This document shows, in pieces, positions 11,831 through 23,441 of a stretch of 64,000 nucleotides of DNA; the stretch's first letter is position 1; each line of letters begins with the position of its first letter. This DNA is from Ctenosaura bakeri (Eukaryota > Chordata > Lepidosauria > Squamata > Iguanidae). Position numbers and translations under genes: made by a program. The notes under the pieces were generated by a model, which was given only the letters and a program-made list of their open reading frames with translations, had not been told where the DNA came from and searched no databases. The stretch lies in contig CAOLHI010001817.1 of assembly GCA_948474755.1 (NCBI GenBank), positions 186,001 through 250,000 on the forward strand. The letters are read 5' to 3'.

Positions 11831-13234
11831 ACAGAGGACCTCATGGGGTCCCATGCCTTTGAGGTAACGATGCCATGCAAGGTAAACAGCAACTGCCTCC
11901 AGAATCTCTTACTGAGCATTCATGAACAACAAAACAGAAGGAAAGAGGGAAAGCAGCTAAGCCTGCCTCACAAGCTACCGCATCTATTTAAAAAAAAGGC
12001 AACAAAATGGAAATAATAAAGAAACATAGAGACTATTGTCAGAAAAAACGATCATATCTGAATATATTTTGGAAGAAGCTTTCAAATATTCTCTGGGAGG
12101 TTCAGAATGTTTTTGTTTATTTATGCAAGTATACCTGACCTGGCTGTTCCATTTCATATGTGCATATTATTAGTTTTGAGAAATAAGTTTACTGAAAAAA
12201 ATTGTAGGGTAGGCACCTGTTCCTATTCATTCCATGTTATTTTTGCCCTGGTACCAAAAATTCTGTTAAAAAAATTAATGTCCAGGGACACATATGCTTT
12301 GTTAAGTGCAATAATGTTTAGATTTGTTTGGCAACCATGAATTCAGATACTTTTCTTAATGCAGATCAAACAAAATTCTCCCCCATCCTTTTAAGGTGTT
12401 ACCTGAAGTAAGGCTGGGATGCTCTCACTGGCCATATCTTTTTACTTGCTTTTCCTCCCTTCCTACCCTGGGATTTCATGAAGTATTGTATAACAAAAAC
12501 AATTGCCTGTCTTTCAAGGTAGAAACCGATAACGGGCTGCACTGTGCTTGGATTCTGTTGGGGTTACTTTAATGCAGGCATGAGTGCAGATGATATAACT
12601 ATCACCTTCGTGCAGCTGTCTTGAGTGATAATTTTGTACGCAGATGAAGCATAAAAACAATAATAGTCGTTCATTATGTACATTTCAGTTGCTGCATTTA
12701 ACTTTACATTTAACTACCATATAATTATCTTTTCATTTAACAGCACCCAAGAGTCTTTTCTTCCCAGGTTGTTCTTTTGAGAATTTGTGACATGCATAGG
12801 CTTGGCATCCAATTCATTTAACTTTGCTCAAAGTTTTAAGATCACTGAGTGTTCCCCACTACAACAGAACGTCAGTGTACCTTTCAGAAGAGTTGCTGGG
12901 AACAGCGCAAGAATCTAACACAATGGCTTTCTACATCAAGCATCTTTTGTTCAAAAGAGACTTATTTCTTACCTATTAGATAAATCTGTGTTCCACCTTT
13001 CCACATCTGCACATAGCAGCCCAAGATCCACTGTCTCCTGTCAAGATATTTATTTGGCCATGTGGGCTGACCAGGTTGCAGCCTAATCTGCTTAGTTGCT
13101 GGATAAACCTAGACCCTTGATAGGCCTTTTATTTGCTAGTCCTCTTATCAGGTTACAGGGCTAGTTGGTGGCAACCTTCCATGCACATGCACTCTTATGC
13201 ACATGCTTGGCCAGGCTATAGGCCCAACAACAAA
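11831..13234. other. Unannotated DNA
   Basis: No gene or family recognised. The last 100-200 bp may belong with the DNA that resumes after the M2 element at 13691, because the M2 copy looks inserted into an older sequence. Confidence 0.5.
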
Positions 13235-13690
13235 GGCCATTTCTGCACGGAGCAAGGGAATCGCCCCGTGCTGGTACTTACCAGACTTCTTGGCTCCATG
13301 CTTGGGTCCAGGCTGGTCCAGAGCAGTGAGTGGCCGCTGCTCTGCATTGCTCTGGGGATGAAAATGGCAGCTTCTGGTTGGTCGAGGTTCTCCACCAACC
13401 GCTGAAGCTTGCCAGCCTAAAGCCCGCCCCTGGCAGATCGCAGACTCGCACTGGTGTGAGCCTGCAAATCTGCACCAGAGCGCGAGCATGGAGTGGCATG
13501 CTCCGTGCTTTTGAAAGACCTGTTTCAAGTGGTCTTTCAAAAGCACACTGGACGACCACTTCGGGTTGTTCTGGAGCAGGCTGAGGTGCAGAACTACACT
13601 AAGTAGGTCTGACCCAGTCCACTCCCAGGTGCAGATGTCCTCCCTGGAAGACTCCTTGCACCATTTCTTTAAGCCCGTGCGGAAATGGCC
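13235..13690 (+). mobile_element. M2 MITE (PIF/Harbinger-like), copy 1
   Basis: The ends are GGCCATTTCTGCACGG and, read backwards from the right, GGCCATTTCCGCACGG. The interior is GC-richer than its surroundings and aligns with copies at 20971 and 24321: the light/dark words CTGCTCTGCATTGCTCTGG, TTCTGGTTGG, CACTGGTGTGAGCCTGC and GTTCTGGAGCAGGCTGAGG. It has a perfect 16-bp internal hairpin, GTGCTTTTGAAAGACC at 13505-13520 pairing with 13531-13546. The flanking trinucleotides AAA/AGA do not form a clean duplication. No transposase is encoded, and ORFs on both strands follow base composition only. Confidence 0.85.
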
Positions 13691-14099
13691 AGAGATATGC
13701 TGTGGTGGTAGTTAGCTGACTACCTTGCAACATGCTCAGTTATTTGGTTATGCTAAGTGAAGGCCTTTTGGTCTGGTTGTGCCACTGCTTCCTTTGTAGG
13801 CCTCTTTAAGCCCCACTTACCTAAGCCTGGTTCCAAGTAAGCCTGAACCAGACCTTGTTTAGAATTAGCTCCAACCTTTAGACCTTGTTGTTCCCTTTTT
13901 TGTTTGTTTGTTTGTTTTGTTCCTATCCATCTGCAGGCCATCCTTCAGTGCTAGACCTTGGCCTTAGGCCCCATGATTTGTTTCCTCTCCCTGATTATAA
14001 TTATTTGGCTTCAGCCTTACTTCATAGCTATTTAGCATACCCCATCAGTACTGCTCTCCCCATTCAGGGTTTGAGTGTTGGACTAGGGCTTTGGTAGTA
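13691..14099. other. Possible 5' flank of the DIRS element
   Basis: This contains a (TTTG)n run near 13899-13918 and no ORF with a motif. It could hold the terminal repeat or leader of the DIRS element that follows, but I see no sequence proof. Confidence 0.3.
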
Positions 14100-15059
14100 T
14101 GGCACCTTAGAAGGTTTGGGTGGTTCTAAGAGCTGAGGCCTGGCAAAAAAAGGAGTCTCTCTAAGTGCTCCCCTCCAGAGATAACATCTTCATCTGATGA
14201 TGAGAGGGGAGATGATATTACTGCCTTTATGCTATCCAGGCTTCAGGCTCTTAAAAAGGATAAGCAGGCACACAGTCAGAAAAAAGTTCTAAGGATTCAG
14301 GGAAAGGCATCATAAAAGCTAGTGAGGCTAAAGAAATTCCTTCCTAACTCAATGCCATTGAACAGGACAAGAAACAGAAAGTGGAATTGGGATCAGCTGC
14401 ACATCCAAAGGAAATTGTTTTGTCCTCAGCTGATCTTCTTCAACTGTGTCAACTGATCTTCTCCAGTTTGAAGAGGTGAGCAGGTCAGCATCCTTGACAG
14501 GTGAGGACTTTGATGTACGAGCTGGGGTTCTGGGAGGATTTGGTTGCCCTGGGTTCCCTGGAGCATGCCACTAAGCCAGTCTGCTACATGCCCCCTTCTG
14601 CCAAATACATCAGGTCCCAGGTTGGGGAGATTCTCCTTCACAGGTCAGGCCTTGAGAACACCCATACTGGTCTTCCTGATATGGCTTCCTACTTGACTGG
14701 ACTCCTCAATTAGGTCAAGTAAATGAAGGAGGTTCACAGGACAGTGTTTTAGGAGTTGGTTGTCTGGACCCCACTTTAACCAGGGAGCAAACTATTGCTT
14801 TAGGTGAACATTTGTCTGTAGCCAGCATTGAAAAGACAGTTTGGGAAAAGTACATGGACATTTTCTTCTTGCTCCATCATAAGCTGGAGAAGGATTATTT
14901 AGATGAAAGGGACAAAGAGAAGATTAAGATGTGCAGCAAGGATAGAAACTGGGAAAACTGATTGTCTGGTTTCTTTATTTATGCCATGGTGCTAGATAAA
15001 GCATAGACACATTGAATACATTTGTTTATGAAGTACATGAATATAATCTATCACACATA

Positions 15060-15420
15060 TATTGATTTTTCAGGATCTTCTTGACTCTTTTATGATGAAT
15101 CTTTTAGGATGAAAGCAGCCAGGTTTCTCAATATGAGATGGGAACTCATCTATTCTCAGTTGTGGATGCAGGTTATAACCTGTGCTAGTCCAACTCCAGG
15201 AGAGAGGGCCAGCAGTGGTCATCTTATCCAAAATAATAAAGAGATTACAATACAGCATATACAGAGTATTTTGAGATAGCAGAAGTGGCTTTTGTGCTGT
15301 GGGGGTGGGTTTTAGGATGCTTCTGCATGCTGCACCTGCAGATGTAAGCACCTGTTTCATATGTGGAGGTCTTTACTTTTCTTGAAACTGCCCAATGGGA
15401 AGAGACAGGGAGGGGCAATT
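15060..15420 (+). pseudogene. DIRS gag C-terminal remnant
   Basis: Broken coding region just upstream of the RT. Words in the frame include FRMKAARFLN, LIYSQLWMQV and ADVSTCFICGGLYFS, followed after a stop by NCPMGRDREGQ. The C-x2-C...C arrangement resembles the cysteine-rich end of DIRS ORF1 (gag-like) proteins. Stops split the frame, so no product is expected. The assignment leans on position immediately before a convincing DIRS RT. Confidence 0.55.
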
Positions 15421-15479
15421 GAGAGCAACAGGTGGTAAACGGAGGACAGGAACAGAGGATAGGGCAAGAGATCCAATCC

Positions 15480-16090
15480 AGTTAAGATCCAGGAATTTCT
15501 AGCCTTGTTCCTCTTATAACCTGACCATACAGCAGCTCACTATCTTAGGGAAGCCGTCTGATTCAACTTTGGGATACAATTTCAAGGGTATTGGTACACT
15601 TGTATGTCTAACAAAGTGATGTCTATGTTTCTTTTGGAACACATTATCAAGGAGGAAAAATAAAGAAGATGGCCAGGAGAAAGGTGGTAGGATCCTACCC
15701 TTCATCTCCTGTACCCAATCTGTGAGTGTCCTCATTGGGAGTGATCCCCAAGAATATAGAATAATTCATTATCTGTCTTACTCCAAGGGTGAATCCATTA
15801 ATGATGTCATCCCATTGGAGATGTGTACCATCTGATGCACACCTTTTGATGTGGTGGCTGAAGAAATTGGGCAACAATGGGTGGGCATAACACTGGAGAA
15901 ATAAAACATCAAATCATCATTTTGCCTGTTGCCAGTCCATCCTGATGATTTTGACTTACTAGTCTTTTCATTTAATGGTTTGTTTTACATGGATTAGGCC
16001 CTGTCCATGGGGTGCTCCATATTATATGCCACCTTTAGGAAGTTTAATATCTTTTTTGAATGGGCAATTAAATTTAAGACAGGCTGAATA
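15480..16090 (+). pseudogene. DIRS reverse transcriptase remnant
   Basis: The frame from about 15690 gives SSPVPNL, a stop, then VSSLGVIPKN, and after a frameshift at about 15755 continues RIIHYLSYSKGESINDVIPL, FCLLPVHPDDFDLLVFSF and MGCSILYATFRKFNIFFEW up to 16086. These correspond to the fingers and palm of DIRS RTs (usual words: LGVIPKK, HHLSYPKG, SVNDAIP, SAFRLLPVHP, MGCSI). At least four in-frame stops interrupt this frame. The catalytic (Y/F)xDD box expected about 15-20 residues after the last word is absent, so an internal deletion probably removed it. The protein cannot be functional. Confidence 0.82.
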
Positions 16091-16194
16091 GGGCATACTC
16101 CATTACTTGGATTACTTTCTAAGACACGCTTTTTGGTGACTTCAGAACTTCCACTATAGAATCTGGAAGGATCTGAGATTCAGGAATATTTTGG

Positions 16195-16640
16195 AAAGGT
16201 TCAGTGGATTTTCTTTCTGGAGGGAGGAGATGAAGTTCAAGATGCCCTTCAGGTTTCTTCAGATAGTGCTGGGTCCTTAAGGTTTGGAATCAGAGGCTGC
16301 TGGTATGCACAGCAGTGGCCCAGCAACTCAGAAGTTAACCTAACCTTTTTGGAGTTTTTTCCCCCATAGTAAAGAGTTGGGCTGTGGTGTTAGCCAACTC
16401 TATGGTCCATTTGAGGTGTGATAACATGGCTACAGTATAGATGATGAATTCCCTTACATCTAGGTCAGATAGAGTTATGAGGCTGGTTAGGGAATTCACC
16501 CTACATTAAGACACAACATTATCTTTACAGAGTTCCATATGGTGGAAGTAGACAATGGCTTAAGTGGTGCTTTTTTCCACATGCAGATGAAGCAATCCAG
16601 ACAGCTAGTTTCAGATACAGCTGCTAGACCCAGCCTGAAA
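16195..16640 (+). pseudogene. DIRS RNase H remnant
   Basis: The reading frame contains SDSAGSLRFGIRGCWYAQQW at about 16260-16320, LTFLEFFP, and RCDNMATV at 16414-16437, followed by NSLTSRSDRVMRLVREFTLH. Canonical DIRS RNase H has TDASGSLGFG, LELFPI and CDN(M/L)A(V/T)V in this order, and the first and last aspartates of the active site are visible. Frameshifts and stops break it. The segment between RT and RNase H is much shorter than normal, which supports an internal deletion. Confidence 0.78.
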
Positions 16641-16796
16641 CAGATATGAGGCTCAATGTATATGGATGCATGAGAAAGTGGTTTTTTGGGGGAGGGAGCA
16701 GCCAGGACATGAAGAACCTCTCCTCCAGTCTGTAAAGAATCGAGAGTTTTCTATGAGGGGAGATGATTCTTTAAGTAACTTGGGTCCAAATGTTTT

Positions 16797-16807
16797 CTTT
16801 CTTTTTT

Positions 16808-16851
<44 letters not shown>
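16797..16851 (+). repeat. (CTTT)n microsatellite
   Basis: About 13 CTTT units, slightly impure at the left edge. It lies just downstream of the DIRS remnant. Phe/Leu/Ser and Lys/Glu/Arg ORFs across it are artefacts. Confidence 0.95.
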
Positions 16852-17732
16852 ATAAACAACAATCACCAGTGCTGTATACTGAGACTGGAAACAAACTGGA
16901 AACCAGAGAGGGGTACTTGCAGCTCTTCTTACACAAAGAAACATCTTAACTTGGAAGGTATTATTTTGGAGCTCATAAAGCTCCCCAGACACCATGTCAA
17001 GAATCCTCCTTGATAGCTGTGGGATTCTGGGAGTTAAGATTTAAAAAAGTAACTTATAAATACTTACCAGTGTGTGATTTATATTCAGATTTCATCAAGT
17101 GCTACAATATTTCACTTTGGTAATGCATTCATTTTTTTAAAAAAATTCATGCACACATGCCTATACACACCCTCCCTCCTTGTAGCTTTCATCTTGTTTT
17201 TGGAGACACTGGGAGATTTAATTTTGATCTTTAGAGGAATCTCAGACAACCTTGCTGCTGCTAAAGGGAAGGGAAATATATTACAATGGAAACAAAATAA
17301 ATGGACACTATGTTTCTTCCCACACATAAACTCTCTCTCTTTTATTTTTTGGACAAACCTAACCATGTTTTTGGGCGAAAGCATTGTTGTTATATTGCTT
17401 TGACAGTCCAGTATCTAGAACGGAACTTCAAGCTGCCTACTCAGAGGACAATAAATTCTAATCTTTATCTCTCTTTGTTTTTCTTATGAATTGTATGAAT
17501 AAATATTTATTAGCCATGATTTATTAGCCATTGAGTAACTTGACAATCAGTTCTAATTCATGTTGGATATGCTTCAAAGCTTCCTTCATAAAAAAGGCAA
17601 AGGAGTACAAAAATTGGCACTGAGGTTTCTTCATGGTTGTTCAAACTCTGTGGTAAATAATTTTGTAGCTGGACAGGAAATCTTTTTTACAAGACGAAGG
17701 TTCTAAATGACTACCTCCCACTGACTCATTTC
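16852..17732. other. Unannotated DNA
   Basis: No gene. A T7A7 tract is at 17132-17145. The words GGGATTCTGGGAGTTAAGAT near 17022-17041 resemble the end of a MITE arm but have no partner that I can define. Confidence 0.5.
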
Positions 17733-17942
17733 AGGGCAGCCACACCCAAAGCAGTGTCAGCTGGTGGCATCTTTTGCAGTGGAACAGTGACTCTTTTCTC
17801 TGTCTTAATTCAAAAGGGCTGTCCAAAGTCCTGAACTCTAACTATAATTAGCTTCTTGGATAGCCCCTTTAGGGTTCAGGTCCAAAAGACCACAAATGGA
17901 TTCACTCATTCACTGACATGCCCCCAACCACCACTGACTGAA
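17733..17942. mobile_element. M3 palindromic MITE, copy 1
   Basis: A foldback unit with inner arms AAAAGGGCTGTCCAA (about 17811-17825) and TTGGATAGCCCCTTT (about 17857-17871), each followed in the same direction by a second word (CCTGAACTCTAA and GGGTTCAGG). The outer flanks AGCTGGTGGCATC and CCAACCACCACTGACTG are also roughly complementary. The same architecture and word order recur at 24.05-24.26 kb and 52.30-52.51 kb. There is no coding capacity, and no known superfamily can be named. Confidence 0.55.
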
Positions 17943-20900
17943 AGGCAGATATTGAAAATGTATTTTTGGAAAAATTAGAGAAAGCACACAACTACACACT
18001 CATTCTTATCCCAGTATGCTCTTTTGTGTTTCCCTTGCCAACTTTTTTAAAAATATATTTCTCTTGGTCTAGCTGACTGGGTTGGAAATCTCTTTGCCTC
18101 CTCACTCCAAACTCTTTCTCCTAACTTTTTTCTTTCTGACTGGTCTTTGTCTGCCTTCAAGAATATTTTTTCATGCTTTCCATCTCCTAACCCTCCTCTG
18201 TACCCTTAACAGGCAATAGTAGTCAGCCTTTCTCTCTCCATATTTTCTTATTATGCAATTATTTGCTCATTATGTAAATTTTGTAGTGGGTCATGAAAAG
18301 GTTGTCTAGCATGCACACATATTGCTAATTTACCACTCAGATGAATTCCTTTCAAAGTTCCTGTATGGTATTGAATAGAAGGATGAATTTTCTCAGATTC
18401 TTTACATATAATGTAGGGGTACTCAACCTACAATTCAAAGTACTTTCTGCACCCCACGACCCTTTCTATTATCTCCTTTTCTCCTTAGAGAACTTCTGTG
18501 CCTTTAATGCACATATTCTACAGGTATAGTTTTTCCAGAACATTCGGGTTTGAGCCATCTAAAAAACAAAACAACTGGAACCAAACCAAAACCAACCAAA
18601 ACAAAAACTTAACTGTCCTTTTGATCTTGTTGATCAGTATGCTGTTTTTCCCATGGTAAAACCATGGTTACAATATTGGCTGTCTAGTCAGGGGAAAGAA
18701 TACAGAAAGCACATATTGGGCAGCAGAACTTTTCAGTCTGTAGTTGTAAACCACAACTTAGGAAAGTTTTTTTTTTTAAACTACATTTACCCAAACCCTC
18801 CAGTTATTCTAAGACTATGATCTTGCTCTAGAAATCTCTATACGTGAGCCAGCCTTTTTCCTTAGATCTGCTTTCCTTCAAGTCCACTAGTTTTATTGTC
18901 TTCTTACCTGCTTTCTTTTGTGTCTGCATCAGGGATGGAGCATGTGCACCTTCAGATGTTGCTGGGCTTCCATTCCCATCTTTCTTTACCCTCCCTCCCC
19001 TTTAGTCAGGATGAGAGATGATAGAAACTGGATAGAGTTTCAATTTACAGCTTGTGGAGGGTGGCATGGTCCCAATCCCTGGCCTATAGGCTTATTCTGG
19101 GTATCTTTTGGGTAAACTTCTATTTCGGCTCATCCTCTGGACTCGGTTGGCAGATCAGTTTCACTGCTCATACCCCCTCTTGTCCCTTTGCTGATTACAC
19201 CAATACTTCCATTCCCTACTTGAACCCTGGTGCTGCTGACAGCAGAATCAACCAATGGAGTGTAGTTCCACTTATTTTCCATCTTATTTTCCAATTATTA
19301 AGTATAAATGGACAGTATTTAAATCAGGGTTGTTTAATGCTCCCTCTGTGGTTCCCAAAGCCAGTTGGACCCAAACCCACTACTTCCCAGAGCCAAGATG
19401 GTCAGATGCACTATTCTGGGGATTGGAATGTTTCTCTGGACTGTCTCTTTGCTTCTGAGATTGCTGTTTATTTGCTGCTAGAAGAGGAAGGCAGCAGTGT
19501 TCTCAGGAGAAACTTGTGGAGAAGGGAGTGTGATTAAGAAAGTTACATCTTCAGAGTACAGTTCTTATGATATTCCAGCCAGCATTGCCAATGGGCATAT
19601 TGGCAAGGGGATTCAGAGATCCATAGTCACCAGAATGTTGCTGTCTTTAGCTCTGGGAAAGGGGGAGTGTTTAGATGCATTCCTACTAAGATATATGTGG
19701 ATGTGTGAGGGGTATGTGTGTGTGTATATGTATATATGACTCTACTTTTTTTTCAATGAACATAAGCCAGATGCTTATGGCATAACTGTGGATACACATA
19801 GAATTATCTATGTCATTTCTATGCTTCCTGTCAAAGCACCAGAATAGCTGAAAAGAGCTGAAAAGTGCTGCTTATCCGAAACTCTTTTCTGTGCAGCTGA
19901 CAGCTCCATTAGGCAATGATCACCATCTTGCACAGCTCTGTACTTAGTTATATTGTGACATTATAAAGAACATTCCAGTGTGCTCAGAATGAAACAGACT
20001 ATATAATTGACAGGAATGGTTTTATAATGGGCAAATGAATATAGATCTTATTAGGGTTGCACTAATTCAATTAATAACTTACATTGCCTTTATTTCTTCA
20101 TTAGAGAAGCCTTATAGGAAGCTCTAAAGCTGGGGTGTTCATGGACAAAGTGGAACAACTTAATTCACTTTGTGTTTGATAAATGTGCACCATTTCTCCT
20201 CTGGCTGATTCAGAAACCCATGCACCAGATGAATCCTTAGTCATAGAATCTGAAAATAAAGCCAGTTTTACCTAATGTCAACATTTGACACTTTTTCAAA
20301 TTCCTAACAAAAGTTTGATTTTTGCAATTTAACTCCAAAATCCAATGCACATATTACAGCACCAAAATTCAAAATCTGATTGATAGTTGTGATTATTATG
20401 ACTGAGCTAACATAAAGATAATAAAGATGTTAACAAAATATTTATTAAATATTTATTTACAAGTCTCTGATAGTACCCAATCCTGGTGTTCCCTCGTAGT
20501 AGAAAACATAAAGTATCACTTGATGAACAGAAGCAGCAGCAGCAATTAAGCATTTAGCAGTAATGAAAATATGACAATGGATTAAACCAACAATTTTGCT
20601 TGTGGGTTCCAAAGAACTTTCTTCTCCCCACTCTCCTACCATCCACAGCAATCTATGTAGCCCCTTTGGAGAGTTTCCCAGCCTTCCATAGCTTTTGGGA
20701 GATACACTGTTGTCTGGTATGAAATTTAGGAGTAAAAAGTTCCATATTTTTCGATTTACACTTTGCCGAAGCCAAACCTTGCTCCTCATCCAGGCTATGG
20801 GATCTTTTGCATTTCAAACAGTATTGTGTAACCTTGCATCAAACAAAGGAAGGTTTTTATTAAGGTGCATGAAATAAATAATCATCAAAATATAGCCTTT

Positions 20901-20970
20901 TCTATGAGTCTGGTTAGTAGATACAGCCAAAGGCTTGAGAAAGAAGGAAGGGAATGAAAAAGAAGATTTA
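17943..20970. other. Unannotated DNA
   Basis: This includes a 161-codon open frame at 19052-19537 (plus). It has no signal peptide, domain or repeat that I recognise, uses overlapping alternative frames and begins in ordinary AT-rich DNA, so I do not call it a gene. The phrase GATGTTGCTGGGCTTCCATTC near 18955-18975 resembles a widespread reptile repeat end, too short to define. Confidence 0.5.
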
Positions 20971-21437
20971 GGCCCTTTCCGCATGCGGTGAGGGAAATGC
21001 TCCCTGCCGCTACTCACCGGCTTTTTGGTGGGTCCATTTGGGTCCGTCCTGACGAAGAGCAGTGTGAGCTTGTCGCTCCGCACTGCTCTGGCATCCAAAA
21101 TAGCAGCTTTTGGTTGGTGGAGGCTCTCCACGAACCGGAGAAGCTCACCAGCCTAAAACCTGCCCCCGGCAGATCTGCAGGCATGCACTAGTGCGCGCCT
21201 GCAAATCTGCACGAGAGCGCGGCAACGGAGTGACACGGAGTAGTGCACTCCGTACTTTTTAAAAACCTCTTAAAAGAGGTTTTTAAAAAGCACATTGCCC
21301 GACCAATTCTAGTTGCTGTGGAGCAGACTGAGGTGTGGAACTACAAAAAGTAGTCCGCCCCAGTCCACTCCACGGTGCAGAAGACCTCCATTGGAGGTCG
21401 CTCTGCACTGTTTTAATAGGCCGGTGTGGAAAGGGCC
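20971..21437 (+). mobile_element. M2 MITE (PIF/Harbinger-like), copy 2
   Basis: Terminal inverted repeats GGCCCTTTCCGCA and, from the right end, GGCCCTTTCCACA are flanked by TTA at 20968-20970 and 21438-21440. A 3-bp TTA/TAA target duplication is characteristic of PIF/Harbinger transposons. The interior aligns with copies 1 and 3. A perfect 17-bp hairpin, CTTTTTAAAAACCTCTT at 21255-21271, pairs with 21274-21290 across a 2-nt loop. Non-autonomous, with no transposase. Confidence 0.88.
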
Positions 21438-21440
21438 TTA

Positions 21441-22533
21441 GATTTGAGAGGGATGCCAGGGAGAGACAAAAGGGGATAGGAAGAAGGAAATTTGCTAGAG
21501 AACAGTGAGAAAGAAGCAGATGGTTAGCGGAAAGTCAGAACTGGAAGAAGGAAGGTAAGTTGTTGGAACAGAGGGAGTTTTACCAGATGCCTGAAGGGAG
21601 AGGGAAAGACCAAGGAGAAGAGCTCTGGTTCATGATGGAGAATAGCATAGAGAGGCATGCCCCTAACCACAGGTCCAAACACAGCCACACACTTACCTCA
21701 CTCACACTTATGAGACCAAGCTATGAGAGACCATGAACAGACAGAAGAAAAAAATCATTGTGTATTGTCCTGTGGCTTGGTTCCAACATGATTCCAACAG
21801 AGAGATCACCAAGCTCCACTCCATCTAAGACATTTTCTTTAATATCTTGGTCAGTTTCAGCCAAGATATTCTGGTTTTCTTAGCAATGGGGTACATGTCA
21901 TGGGTCTGGGGCATTTGGGATATAAGCATGTCTCATCTGGGACTGTGAGAGACTCCTGTTTTTGCAGGTAGGTTGTCTTTAGAGAAAAGCTTCTGGGTTG
22001 GTTCATGTCTCTGATCAACTTCTCCCTTCCTCTAGTGAGATTATTTCTCTTCTCAACTCCAATATCCCCTCCCTTTCTCTTTCTGTTTGAGCATCCTGGA
22101 TATTCATTCATTCATTCATTGCATACATAACTTTATCATCACACATTCCTACAGACAAAACCAGCTTCTGAGAGGAAGTATTACTTTTAGCCTCTGTTGA
22201 TTCAGGCTGTTTTCCTCATTTTCAAACAATTTTTCTCATTATGGAGTTGTAGCATGAAAGTTTGGCATGCAGAATCATGGTATGTCTTCCTTGTTATCCC
22301 TGAAACCACCTCTTAGCTTTGAAAGACTCTCTCTTTGTGGCCATTAACTGGTCAAGAGTGGGAAGAAGTGGAGCAGTTGGTGGCTGTATCCCAATGATCA
22401 GCTGCAGAACAATTGTGTCATCTACCAAGATCTCTGGAGGATGTCTTGTTTTATGTTTGGCTATAGGGACATAGCCAGATATGTCTTTGGTTCCCCCTAC
22501 TCTCCAGTGGTCACTGAATCACCATGGAGGGGG
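21441..22533. other. Unannotated DNA
   Basis: 21441-21640 is purine-rich. An (ATTC)n run of about five units lies at 22099-22120. No gene recognised. Confidence 0.5.
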
Positions 22534-23441
22534 TGTTACCATAGTTTATAGCCTGGACTTGTGGGATATTAGATATCATTTGATATCAATAATTTGGCCT
22601 TCTTCACCCATTCCTCTCCACGTGCTTGCGAGGCCCCCAGACAAGCACGCACACAGGCACGGCCAAAAATAGCTGAACCATTCAAAACAGATCCAGGCAA
22701 GCCAGTAATAGCCAGACTGCTGCTTTAGAAGACCTCAAGCACCCTCTTTAAGATTCTGTTATGTATGCATGCTGTTTACAAAAGATTCCCTGCCCCAAGC
22801 AGGTGGCTTGATGAGCCGAATACCCAACTGTCAAGCACTCCATGTTTGCATACTGTCTACTCTATTGACAACCCTGTCATAACTCAATCATGCAAAATTC
22901 TGACCTTTCGGAGGCTTTGTCTCCAGCCCGAAACCCATTGTTATCCCCGGGAACGGACTAGCCTACGGGCACATTTTCCCCTATGAGACCCCCTGATTTT
23001 AAGCGCTTCCTCGGATCGCTCCTGGCTTCCATCCCACCTTGTTGTTGCTTCATTTGGCAAGCCTTCCCCTCAGCTCCTTGTGCTGAGAGTCTCCCCTCCT
23101 ATGGACTTTTTCTTCAGACGACCCGGGCTTCAGGACAGGTATAGTATTTCCCATGCAAAACCTCCTCTGAAAACCCTCTATCGAACTCCTACTTTTATTT
23201 CAATAGGTCTGTGTGAGTGTGTTGCATACACGTGTCTGATTGTGCTGTACATCAATAAAAACAACAGTTATTATTTACTTCTGTTTGCTCCTTGACTCGG
23301 CTTGACCCCGTAGACACTGGGTTCAAGATCTCGCTAGGATGCCCTGCCTCTTGTATTGCTAGTGGTGCTCTTGCTAATTCCCATTCCTCATTGTGAGCAC
23401 ATTGAGGTGTCCCTCCCGGGACCCCAGAAATCAGGGTAACA
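22534..23441 (+). mobile_element. Solo LTR, family A, complete (copy 1)
   Basis: A 908-bp element starts TGTTACC and ends GGTAACA, a perfect 7-bp terminal inverted repeat with the TG...CA ends of retroviral LTRs. It is flanked by the 4-bp duplication GGGG (22530-22533 and 23442-23445). A 4-bp duplication fits gammaretrovirus-like (class I) endogenous retroviruses. A polyadenylation signal, ATCAATAAAAACA, lies near 23249-23261. No internal viral genes are next to it, so it is a solo LTR left by recombination. It aligns along its whole length with the reversed copy at 56741-57846 and, in its 3' half, with 40336-40828. Confidence 0.85.

Larger units (their letters stand above)
14100..16650 (+). 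mobile_element. Decayed DIRS-type retrotransposon
   Basis: A tyrosine-recombinase retrotransposon fossil on the plus strand. In order, I see a poorly conserved gag-like region (14.1-15.0 kb), a gag C-terminal part with a cysteine motif (CFICGG at about 15353), the N-terminal RT lead-in (SSPVPNL then VSSLGVIPKN, about 15695-15755), the RT core (RIIHYLSYSKGESINDVIPL, LLPVHPDDFDLL, MGCSI) and RNase H (SDSAGSLRFG, then RCDNMATV). This order and these words are those of DIRS1-group elements and not of Gypsy or LINEs. There are many stops and at least one frameshift. The methyltransferase and tyrosine recombinase regions that follow RNase H in complete elements are not seen, so it is 3'-truncated. 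The limits are approximate. Confidence 0.8.

Noticed and set aside
13133..13584. Several frames of 84-132 codons on both strands in M2 copy 1
   Set aside because: They arise from the GC-rich MITE interior. Equivalent frames occur in copies 2 and 3 without conserved protein sequence or transposase motifs.
16653..17013. Lys/Arg-rich and Phe-rich frames near 16.8 kb
   Set aside because: Caused by the (CTTT)n array.
19052..19537. 161-codon open frame on the plus strand as a possible gene
   Set aside because: No domain, signal peptide or family words; overlapping frames of similar length; no splice context. Length alone is compatible with chance over 64 kb.
22250..22530. Retroviral or gene coding remnant just upstream of LTR A
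   Set aside because: Translation gave no recognisable words in any frame, and the 4-bp duplication indicates a solo LTR.
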